A stretch of 64,000 nt of DNA, from positions 9,493,001 through 9,557,000 of the forward strand of contig OU612066.1 in assembly GCA_914767715.1 (NCBI GenBank), in the 5' to 3' direction. The position numbers and the translations under genes were made by a program. Position 1 is the first letter of the stretch, and each line of letters starts with the position of its first letter. Below are positions 47,521 through 58,040 of this stretch, one piece after another. Source of the stretch: Membranipora membranacea (taxonomy: Eukaryota > Bryozoa > Gymnolaemata > Cheilostomatida > Membraniporidae). Below the pieces are notes generated by a model. That model ran no database searches, was not told the DNA's origin, and saw nothing but the letters and a program-made list of their open reading frames with translations.

Positions 47521-50466
47521 TATTAAATAACTTATCACTAATACTCACCATCATCAAGAGTATTTTCTCTGTGGTCTACTTTTCTCGCTACAATTGCTGA
47601 ATCGGCACTTTCTGATATGGTGCAAATTCTACAACTGCTGGGGATTCATTGCCTAAATTAAAAGGATTTATCTGTGATACTTTAAGATTCGCAAAGAGTT
47701 GTAAATCAATAAAAAAAATTATCTCAAATAAGTAAAATACAGTATTAATAATTTATATAAATTATTGGATTCATTGAGATTTGAATGCAAAAAAAGTAAA
47801 AGCGCCAGATAGATCTTATACTCTAGCAGACAAACGATGGTGACAGACTTTCAATAAATCCATCACTTAGTATACAGCGGTAGTGATCGCGCCGTTCCCA
47901 CAGTTCCCACTGATTATTACCAACCTGCATCCTGCAGTGTCAATCATCTATTTGCAGACACCTACACATAGGTTCAAAACAGGCGTTAATGGAAATTTTG
48001 AAAAAATTTAAGCATCAATGTCTGCCTGTATTCAGCTGTGTCATCACCTTTTGTTTTCTTATGAGGGGTTATAGGAAATATTAAAAATGTCGTCCTGCCA
48101 GTTTGATCCACCCTTCTGGTTTGGCGCGGTACTATAAATGGCACAAATTACATTAATATATGCATAAAAATTAACATTTTTAGCTCCGTTTTTTATGAGA
48201 CATATGCGCGAATTTCAGCTATATTTAGCAATGGCCTTAGAGGTTTCGACTAAATGAAAATATCAGGTCAAAGAGGAGCATTAGGTTTTCATGATTTAAA
48301 TATAATAATCTCACCTCTTGGATCTACAAAGACATCAAAGTTATCAAACTTCTCTCTGAATAGGAAAACATCATCGGGATTTTTAGAGCTGATAACAGCT
48401 CGATAGAATGCGTACTGTACAAGACTACAAAAAATTGTTAGACAATATGAAGAGTGAAGAGAGAATATTTTACTGACAATAAATTAAATATCAAGTGTGA
48501 TGCTAAAATCCACCTTGAAGACTGTACAACAGTGGGATGATAAGACCAAATCTGATTGTCTGTTGCTATATAAGTCACTTTTGTTTAATGTATCAGTATG
48601 TAAAATTATTAATTTGGAATTTGCGAGTGTTGAAACTTAGAGTAGGAATCATATTACAGACGGATGTGGACACTGGCTCTAGGATAGAGGACATGAGAAA
48701 ATGCAAATTTTAATCCCAATGACAGAGAAAATTAAATTCAACTTCCTTATATGCTAAACAATCATATTAAAATATACAAAGACACACCGAATACTGTTTT
48801 AAAAAACGAAACAGAAATTAGGAGTAATTATTCTACCTCTTCCGGGTTGAATGCTAATTTGTGGTACTTGAATAGGCTTTCCCAGACAATGATAATCAAT
48901 AGCATTAACTTTAACTTGAAAATGTGAGATAAAGGCCCTCCTGTTAGTGCTCCTGCCCCTGACTTCAATTGCCGAAAAACCAAAGGCTCAAAGAAAAATA
49001 TGCCTCACTCCATTATTCCTGCAATTCCTATATAATTCCAACAATATTGTGTGGTACACTTTCACGTCATTGTGTCATACCTATGATCGGCAGCTACAAA
49101 GTTATAATAAGAGTGTTCAGGTAGAGGTGATACTTCCTCTAGAAACGATTCTGATGTGAGTGTCGACGGTAATCTTCGCACTATCACCTTGAAATAAAAA
49201 TTAATATATATGATAGGTGTCCTTATGTCATTCACTCTAGGATACATAACAGACATTGCATTGATTTCGTCTCTAACTATATAGGAATTTAGTCCAATAT
49301 GTTCTGTTGAAAATTTGTCTTACGTTCACCCAATCGCATTATGATAATTCATAAAAATTCAAAGACCCATTAACAAACCTGGACAGGACAATATTTGGAG
49401 CATTAGCACTGAGGCATTGTCGTCGGTGGCATTTTGACATTGAATCTTGTAGTATTAGTAATGGTGTTAGCATTGATTCGCAGCCGACATATCAGTTTTT
49501 TGTTGATAACTCGATCAATGTCGATCAAAATTTGAGTTGGAAAACTGCAATCAATTGAACAGCTTCCTGTGATCAGTCTGATATTAATTTTAACCTAATA
49601 GTATCAGCATCATATTCATATATGAAACTGCTAAATGCGAAGCGATTTTCACAATTTGATCCATTTTGATGAAGTTGTAACCAAAAAAAACAAGGACAGG
49701 CGACTGGAAATCAATGATAGAATCATTGCTTCTACGAAATCCAATGTTGTCACTTCACCCACAATTAAGTGCCTCAATAAGCTGTATATGGTGTCCTGTC
49801 TACGTTTATTATTTAATCTCTGTTTGGACTCATCTTTTTTATTTTTAATCTCTTCTGTCGAATCAGAAAACGATCAACTTGTTACTAGTAAATATACTAC
49901 CTTTGTAGGAAAGGACTCCCTCATTTTTAAGTCTGTGCCGCTCTTGCTTTTTGTTGATGAGGTTGATGACTTCATAATTATCTTTTTCTGTTGCGCCATT
50001 TTGTCTGAGAATAAAAATGCAAAACTGCAGGGTAGGGTACTGTTTGCAGGTATTACTAGACCAAAACAGACATTTTATGTAGTGTTAGGGACAAGTGTTA
50101 AAAAATTTCAACAAAATTGACTATTCCATTTTTCAAGAACTATAAGAAAGCAACGTTTTTAAAATTGCCAATTATTTTCAAGCTGATATCTATGATAGAA
50201 CTATTATGTGAAGCATTGTCACCAATGTCAGCCTACACTGCGTGGTACAGAAACTATAATCTGTTATAATTTATTCACCATATTCAAATTTCTTACTGGT
50301 ACTCCATCAAATAATAATCTCTCAATTCTATTTGGGAAATGATCAAAATATTTTGTGACACATCAGAGTACAATGTCATATGTTATTTAGACTAATTAAT
50401 TTCAGCTTGGAAACAATAATTACCATACAGTAAAGACCAGTCCCAAACATTGACCTGTGAAATAGC

Positions 50467-50474
50467 TATAAAAG
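50467..50474 (+). promoter_or_regulatory. TATA box of GYN gene D
   Basis: TATAAAAG, with a leader ending TATCAG/GTGAGT at 50539. It lies about 470 bases from the start codon of UPF3 copy 1 on the other strand, so the two genes share a short divergent intergenic region. Confidence 0.75.
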
Positions 50475-51098
50475 GGGAGCTGTTACATTCTGCAGTCACA
50501 AACATTTCTGACAACACATCAGCAACTTGTTAGTATCAGGTGAGTGAAAAGAAAAAAATCATTGTTAATTTCTATTTTGCACAATTTATATTTCTTATAT
50601 GAAATCCAAGTGCAGGGTCACCATATATCATTTTAAAGCGCTCAAGTAGTTATACAAGCGCGTAGGTTCCCAAGATGCTGACAAGTTTGATTTGATTTTC
50701 GATTTTAAATTGTGCCTCAACCATAGGCTCCAAGTCTGCAGTGGAGCAGTACGCTCAGAAATTGTATCCAATCTCAGGTGATCTGTGTTAATAGGCATTT
50801 ACGGATGATAGCTCTCTTCTTTTGTTGCGCATGCCTCATTCCCTTATCTCCTCGTCAGCATTTTTCCTTCCGCTGTCAGCAGGGGAGATGAACCCTGGGA
50901 AGACCCCATAAGGACCCCTATATTGCTACTCACAGTATTATGAGCAGTCCAACGATAAAAAAAGTACATCTGTAATTTCTGTTTTTACAATCGTTACTGT
51001 GCGTTCTCTTTTTTGACTGTCTAGAATCATTAGAGCTTAATAATAATAACTGCAATTTTCTTTAATACAGCCTTACTACAAAACCCAACTCATTCATC

Positions 51099-51536
51099 AT
51101 GAAGGTCATTATGCTCATCGTCTCCATGTGCCTTGCTCTGGCATCAGCCTCTTATAACACAGGTTACAACAATAACCAAGGGCATGGTTATAACAGAGGA
51201 GTGGGAGGCAGAGGATTTGGAATTAGAGGAAACTTCAACGGAGGCAACTTCAACCGAGGAAACTTAAACCGAGGAAATTTCAACCGAGGAAATTTCAACC
51301 GAGGAAACTTAAACAGAGGAAACTTCAACAGAGGAAACTTCAACAGAGTATCCAATAACAGAGGAAGCTATGGAGGTATGTCGGCACCTTTCATGAAGTG
51401 AAAATTGGCTTCAACCGCTAGAGTCACTATTGTACATTAGATCGTTTTACAAAGATTGTTGAGCATTTCCTGCCACCATTTCACCCTCCATGAATATACA
51501 TAAACAATGGTTATTTATTCTTTTACAGCTTATTAG
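51099..51536 (+). CDS. GYN gene D: secreted peptide with eight GN[F/L]NR repeats
   Basis: Non-coding exon 1 ends at 50539. Exon 2 starts at 51071 and codes 51099-51375. Exon 3 codes 51529-51536 (Ala-Tyr-stop TAG), about 94 residues in all. Signal peptide MKVIMLIVSMCLALASA. Residues 18-43 keep the family SYNTGYNN start. Residues 44-83 are eight exact five-residue units (GNFNG, then seven GN[F/L]NR). A degenerate unit (VSNNR) and GSYG follow. Asn before Phe/Leu in each unit resembles the spacing of pentapeptide-repeat beta-helix proteins, although Gly replaces the usual small Ala-type residue. Function unknown. The gene looks intact, with good splice sites, and its near-identical duplicate E is cut by a transposon. 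Confidence 0.78.
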
Positions 51537-52982
51537 ACTGATCACCTTACAACAGAACGAAACCCTGAATCGAGACAAATGGACACTGGAATATCCTGAT
51601 TTTAAAATTTTGACTTTGATTTTGACTGGATGACAGACTATTGTTCAAAAATCACAAAATTCATATTTTTGTTTTTGTTTGCCATCCATCAGTTATGTTT
51701 TGAATTCAAACAAAATAAATCTATCAGATTTAAACTACACAGTGACATTCAATGAAGCAACAGATCCAAACATAATAAAAAAATATGTTGTTTTTCACCT
51801 CACTTGGTGGTGTATAAGGGAGATGAGTTGTCATAAACAGAAAATTGCCCCATCCTATATTACATTGGCATGAAGAGCTTGTAGCTAATAAAATAATCTG
51901 AGAATGGAGAAGTATGATATGTGATAAATCTGCCGCGACTTTATATTTGCGTCAAATGAGGTGAATTATTTCGAGTTGTACAACAAAACAATATCTCTCA
52001 GGGGCAAAATCACAGACTTATTCTATCAGTAGTATATACAGGGCGCACATGGTTTGTTCATTGGTATACTTGCAGACCCGCCCCCAAGTTCACAAAGTTT
52101 TGATTTCATGCAATAAAACAAGGCCATCTCAGAGTCATCAAAGCGGCGATAATTTTAAGTTTGATTAAAAAGAGCTAAATTATAGCCATAAATGTTGACT
52201 CTGCCTTTGTCTGTGTGAAAATGCACCAAGCATCTATCTGCTCTAGGTAGGTTATCTTTTATTTACGTTTGTCAATGATCAGAAACTCTGAACATGTATC
52301 TTGCAATTGCAAGCTGGCATAAAATGACAAGCATTAGATAAGTTCTTCAATTATGCGACATTCCAGTAGTCAGAAATGTAAGCATTAAGAGGATAATTAC
52401 TCAGCATTGCTAGCGTCATTATTTGTTTTATCTTTCTGGTCAGTTTTATTGTTCTGTGATGCCTCGTTCGACTGTTTTGAGTTCTCAGAAGAGGATGGTT
52501 TATCGCTTGTTGGTTTGTCTGACACACTCTCAGGCTGCTTGGTTCCTGAAGTAGATTTCTCTAGTTTTGCTCGCCTTTCTGCTGCCCCTAGCTCAAGGAT
52601 GTATATGGCCTGTTCTGGTTGGTCCTTGTATCTGGAATCCCGATTTTTCTTTCTGTCACCGTCCTCAAAATTATGAATGAAAAATTGTGACGCATGTAAC
52701 ATTTCAAGGTAAGAAATATTCTCCAGACCGTTGTGCAGTCCCTGAATAGCCTAATCAGGCTCTCAAAAGTGCTTATATGATTTTCAATGATCACAACAGA
52801 TTTTGAATTAAACTTACATTCTTGTCACTTGCACCACTGTCTCCGCTTCCAGACCTGAAAGTAAAATGGAACATCTTCTATTTTTTAAGACCGAAAAGAG
52901 GGATTAAAATTTCAAATCAAATTATTCAACACATAACTTGTTAAGAAAAAGGTGGAAGGAAATACCAGGTTAATGATGAGTT

Positions 52983-53265
52983 AGGGGTGGCCTGACGGTT
53001 AAGGGTAAGGACTTGTGATCTAATGACCCAGGTTCGAGTTCATATCTGATTTGGTACTGGCAAGCAATTCATCCTAGACAGGTCTGTTCTGATCAGGATC
53101 ATAAACACAGGAGGCCTACTGTTCGCTTGCATTTAGTATAAAGATACATCTCTACCTCTTCGAACAAAGAGAAGACGGCAACGGCGGGCAAGGGTATACG
53201 GTATCTACTCCGCACAACCCACCTGCGCTTCACAGAGCTCGTTATATAGGGCAGTAAAATGAGAC
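52983..53265 (+). repeat. tRNA-derived SINE in UPF3 copy 2, intron 12
   Basis: Orthologous to the insertion at 40150-40435. Here the head is fuller (GGCCTGACGGTTAAGGGTAA) and the B box GGTTCGAGTTC is intact. Confidence 0.8.
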
Positions 53266-56200
53266 CAAGTGCAAACAGAAAAAAAACCCAGTTGCTTGAT
53301 CTGTTCTATTTCGCAGTTTTAAATACTGCATCGTAAATGATCTGTTACCTTTCTAGCTCATGTCCAGCTATATTGCGTTTAACAATTGGAGGTGTTTCAT
53401 CACTGGCCGCTCTGCCAGCTGTGTCTGATAGGTTTAGAGTGGCAGTCTTTTCCGTTACATCTGAGACTGCTACATCGAAGAAGATAACAAAAAGTGGTAT
53501 TCAATGTTGTGCTATGATGCTATGTCATGGCGCAAATTTGTTAAATATTGCGTGTAGAGTTCTTTGATCATGTGTAGAAGAATTTAGCATGGAAAGCAGA
53601 TATCGATTCATGTAAAACCATAATAACCAAAATTTCAACAGGCCAAATCTGAATAGTCTCACCCAATCCTTCACGTTATTATTCAAAACAGTATATTTAC
53701 TTACTGCCTGCATTTCTTGACGCCGATCTATCACTGCCTTTCTCTCCTCTTTTCTCTGGTTTCTTCTGAATTGCTGTTATTTTCTCTTTGTCCTGAAAGT
53801 TACTTTCTAATTTAATTAATTAAAGTAAACTTACAAATAGTAAACAATGCTTTGATGACCACGCTTCCATCTGACAGTTTGTTACAAAGAATTAAATCCT
53901 TTAAAAATAAAAAGAAGTTATGTGCAGATGTGTAGATTGGAGGTCCAATTCGAGGAAGAGAGGGCAGAGCTTTATCTCTAGCTTCATGCTATATATCAAC
54001 AAATTACATCCAAGGTTAGAAGCGGGGTCACATAGAACTTCTTGGTCAATGCAACCAAATTAAAGTGGATATTGTACCTGCGCCGTAATAGTCGGGAATT
54101 CCAAATGATATCAGGTGGATAAGTTCATCCCATATCTTGATCTGGCTAGATTAAAAAGTTGTTGAGAGCAGTTTGAAGTTACTAACAATGAGATGTACTT
54201 ACCTTATATGGAAGTGTATCCCTGACTGGTTTCTGAGCTTGTTTTGCTCCTTGTTGTGATTTGGAGACAGAGCCTGACTTAGCTCCAGACTCCTGTTTGT
54301 ATTTACTCTCTGGTTTACCCGAGGTAGTCTGACTGGTGGAGCCTGAGGCAATGTATTTACTCTCTGGTTTACCCGAGGTAGTCTGACTAGTGGAGCCTGA
54401 GGCAGGTCTATCTGAAGCTAATATACAGACACTAACTTAACAGGGTAATGAGTATGTCAAATGCAAGTTGTCTGATGAATGTCACAGACATATATGCATA
54501 TTAATCAGCAGCAATGAAAATTGATAACAGAAAAACAATATTGGTTATAGCAATGAACTAAGGTTTAGTTCATTGGTTATAGGTAATCAGAGGTTTAGGA
54601 AAACCTTTTTATCAGCTCAGCAAAAATTGGTAGCCATAGCATAAAAGACACATTTATTAATTATATTCATACAAATATAATCCAAGAAAAGCAAAAATAT
54701 GACACAACTATGACTCACTAGGTTTATAAGGAGCTTTGCCAGCAGATGAGGATTCCCTTGCCTCAACAGAGGTTGGTTTAACACCTCGACTTTTATCTTT
54801 GGCTTTTGACTTTGCCGATGGGAGTGTTCTCACAATTATATCTGAAAGAAACCACACCAATAACACAGATATACAATCATCTCTCGAACTGAGGAGCACC
54901 ATCAAGTGTTTGCAATCACAACTGAGTTGATAAGAAATTGATATCTTTGATATATCTGAATAAAACCATTAAGCATTAGCCACCATGCAAGAGGTCATGC
55001 GTTAGGAGTGCTTAGACAGGACTGCTGAGTTCTAAGCCTCGGTTTTAGATAGCTGCTCTGATTTGCATGCAAATCAACAGTAACACACTAATATTGATGC
55101 TTACCCCCGATTACTTGGAACCCTGCAAATTGCGCAGGATATGCTCACTGTTATCAAGATCAAAAAGCACCTTACCATCTTTCGGGTAGGACTTCTGAGA
55201 AGAGCCTTTATCAGAAATTTAAGATACAGTTTTTGTTCTAGAAGCAGAGCCACCTGCTTTACCAGAAGCAGAATTTGGCTTGTTGGCTGAAACAAAAAGA
55301 CAATAGTATCAGTAAAAATGGCAGGATGTTATAATAAGGGCCCAAAAAGGTATGATGACAGTATAGATTTAAATTATACTGAACCAGCAGACCATCATCA
55401 CCTGTAAAACTGCATCCAGACTAGATCCAGACATTAGATCCCACTCCTATCGATTCGGACAAGCAATGTTCTTTTCCCACTTAATTCAGTTTTACTCCAA
55501 TCAAGAGCTACCATCAATTTACAAAAGAGTTCTCATTGCATTCTGATTTAATATTCAAGAATTTACTTAAACCTAGGACAATATTTAAAGTAATGGGTAT
55601 TAAAGTAAGAGAGAATGGATAGAGTTTCAGGCTTAAAGTATGAAACAAGCAGAGATTGCTGAGTAAAAGTAACACTCACAATTTTCTTGTTTAGATGAGG
55701 ATCTTGAGGCAGCCCTAGAGTCATCTTCGGAGCCTGATTTCTTACTGTCTCCTTTTCTGTCCTATAACATGACAGGTTTCGTAACAAACAACCAGACATG
55801 GACATGCAACATAGAAAAAAAAAAGATTTGTTGCCTATGTACAACACCATAACCATCAGAGACAATCGAATAGAAAAGACATTGTAAACGACAAAAATTG
55901 TACTTAGAGAATTAAGAGGACAAATCATTGAAAGTGTAGCCAAATGCACAGCATCCATGATTAAATTGATTGTACTGCTTGCTTTTATTGGCATGTTCTA
56001 AACCTACAAGCATGCAAACATCGTAACATCAATAGCGTTTGTCAAGCGCTCAAAGATTTGTTTAACAGTCAATGGATATTTTGGAAAACACTAGCCATGC
56101 ATATTGACGGTCATTATTTAAACATCGAAGAATCTAATCTTCCTTTGTTTATTCATACTTTTGTAAGTTTTAATATCACTGGCTGTACATACACTGCTGG

Positions 56201-56520
56201 ATATGATCTCTTTAGAAGTTTTTCCCTCATCTCGATCTCGTTTCACACGTTCTCTTCTGTTTCTTCTCTCCTCATCTCTCAATCTCTTTCTCTCCACCTC
56301 CCTCGGTCTTCTCTCCTCTCGTAGTTTCTTCAAAATCACAAAGACAGCTCTCATATACCCTTAATTTGGACTATATCCACAATGACTTAACTGATACACA
56401 GATGAATGTTGCAGATTGGAATGAATGATATCCGCAGATTGGCTCAAGATTAATATTGATCTTTATCCATACAAAGAAAGCCATGACCCAAAAAGCCAAT
56501 AGTTTCATTACACTGAATTA

Positions 56521-56915
56521 AAGACTACCCAAAGACTGATGCATATTGTAGTCTGGCAGTTACTTATGATAAAGTTTTGTCAGATTTTCATGGTAAAAAA
56601 ATTCAGTGCTCTAGTTGGCATGAATTTTGCTGGTGCAAAAAGTGCCTCCCAGAAGGGAAGGTAACTCTCATTCCCCGCATCATGATGTCACAGTCTCCTG
56701 GAATTGATCGTTTCTTTTATTGCACTTTGGGGAGATTGTGACATCATAATGCAGAGAATGGGAGTTACCTTCCCGTGTGGGAGGCACTTCCTCCACCATC
56801 AATAATTCATGCCAAGTAGAGCATTAAATGTTGTACCACGCAAATCTGACAATACTTTATCATATGTAACTGCCTGACTATAAAATTCATTGGTCTTTGG
56901 GTAGGCTTTGGGATT
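56521..56915. repeat. Foldback element in UPF3 copy 2, intron 5
   Basis: Nearly palindromic over ~395 bases. Outer blocks GACTACCCAAAGACTG / CATTGGTCTTTGGGTAGG and inner blocks CTAGTTGGCATGAATT, GTGCCTCCCAGAAGGGAAGG and CATCATGATGTCACA are all mirrored. A single partial arm of the same family lies in UPF3 copy 1 near 45056-45150. Confidence 0.8.
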
Positions 56916-57773
56916 CGGGTAGTCCTTAACGTTTTGTCATAACCAGACATGTGAGCGGCAAGGAGCCACCAAAACAATTATATACAAAATATGGAGGAGC
57001 ATTTTTATCTGGATTTCATCTCTGAAAGTTATGTGTATCCATTCTTTGAACTTTAAATTATGTTATAAACGGCATTATGATTATAAGGTAAAACCAAGAA
57101 GGTGGTGGAAATCTAGCCAAGATGTTGTGATCAAATTACCATGCAGAGAGGCATATAGGTTCTACAGTAGTAATATATATATATATATATACAAAACTAC
57201 ACAGTGATTTCCCTATGACATGATAATATCATGTTATCTTTCCCTCTCATAATAAACAGGTCAATCTGATTGAAGTATGCACTCATATACTTGCGATTGT
57301 TTTACAAATTCAGACCGTCCAATGATATAGCTGAAGTTTCATATCGGGCAGTACAAGTCACACAGATGTAAAATAGTCAGAGTTGAGTTTATGTCATGCT
57401 TATGAATTCTAACCTCTTGTGCTCGTTTCTTCTCAATCTTGAATTTGTTGATGAATGCCAGAAGTGGAGTCTCTGAATTGTGAGCTGCTAGCCTTTCCTT
57501 GGCCTTAGCCTCCACCTCCCTCACTGTGACTGTGGGTGGGGCCTCCGGGTTTTCCAACATGTCCAAAGACTTCTTATAATCTGCGTCTAAAATCCAAACT
57601 AAGTATGTTCAGATTTAATTCCGTGACAAAAATTGAATGAAAGATGAAAATATGTCCCATCTAACCTGCAGATTTTTGCAGTAATAAGATACGGTTTTTG
57701 TTAATTTATGACCATATCTCATTCAGAACAAGCATCTTGAGGAAAAAAGATTTCTTTCAATTGGGAGCTTACA

Positions 57774-58040
57774 TTAAACCACTGCTGCCACACAGCCAAA
57801 TATGTGCTTATATAATGCTGTATAGCTCAAATCTAATAAAACGGGGCTGCAATCTCAGCATTGTCAACTAATAATGAGCACATAATTTGCACAAACTATG
57901 AAATTAATTATCTACCGCAACAGATGAAGGAGTTACCGTCTTCTTGTGGAAATTGTATATGTCATAAGCTGGTGCGTAGATTTCATGCCCCGATCTTGAA
58001 GATCAGTTTCTGCAAATTATTTGCCCATAAGGTGACAATT
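57774..58040. repeat. Interspersed repeat at the exon 4 deletion junction
   Basis: It begins TTAAACCACTGCTGCCACAC, then GGGGCTGCAATCTCAGCATTG. This family is also at 21790-21970 (inverted), and its end matches the foldback at 29041. Unit 1 has about 1.4 kb with UPF3 exon 4 at this place. The paralogous match resumes at about 58042 (AAGCATCAATGTCTGCCTGT). Confidence 0.65.

Larger units (their letters stand above)
38559..49999 (-). pseudogene. UPF3: UPF3 copy 1 (nonsense-mediated decay factor), disrupted
   Basis: UPF3 bridges the exon junction complex to UPF2 in nonsense-mediated mRNA decay. Exons (minus): 49999-49901, 49187-49081, 48424-48315, 47652-47549, 46221-46038, 45799-45679, 45279-45198, 44820-44710, 43956-43834, 42198-42029, 41617-41530, 40633-40513, 40045-40009, 39862-38559. 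Family marks: VIVRRLPSTLTSESF and PEHSYYNF (start of the RRM-like domain), FREKFDNFDVFVDPRG, VVEFAPYQK, LDDD, then ETPLLAFINKFKIEKKRAQE. A charged Arg/Glu stretch and the C-terminal exon-junction-complex motif SRYKDRPERTIYNTGAR follow. About 575 codons if intact. Damage: exon 4 is 104 bases (one short), exon 5 lacks one C, exon 6 lacks 14 bases, exon 9 has TGA for Arg (DIIV-stop-TLPS), and a hAT element sits in exon 14. Remnants of a second exon 10/11 pair lie at 41400-41327 and 40967-40880 (acceptor AA, not AG). Domain assignment firm; inactivity very likely. Confidence 0.87.
38195..51925. repeat. Tandem duplication unit 1 (UPF3 copy 1 + GYN gene D)
   Basis: Direct tandem copy of 51925-61263. 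The left edge is visible by comparing 38200-38340 with 51940-52060 (GAACTTTGAATTGTACAA / GTTGTACAAC..., CAGGGGCAA-ATCA). Similarity by eye is patchy: almost identical in 48.0-51.26 kb and 41.4-42.0 kb, clearly diverged around exons 5-10 and 14. Confidence 0.8.

Noticed and set aside
48840-49000. Possible extra UPF3 exon (minus) with acceptor TTTCTTTGAG and an open frame FGFSAIEVRGRSTNRR...
   Set aside because: UPF3 exons 2 and 3 already join in phase and match the family without it; inserting it would interrupt the RRM-like domain. Its presence in both units reflects recent duplication only.
49635-50120. 161-residue plus-strand open frame, repeated at 59623-60108
   Set aside because: It is antisense to UPF3 exon 1 and its flanks. 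The two copies agree only because the region is duplicated, and there is no start context or family match.
52407-52676. 89-residue plus-strand open frame
   Set aside because: It is antisense to the last exon of UPF3 copy 2.
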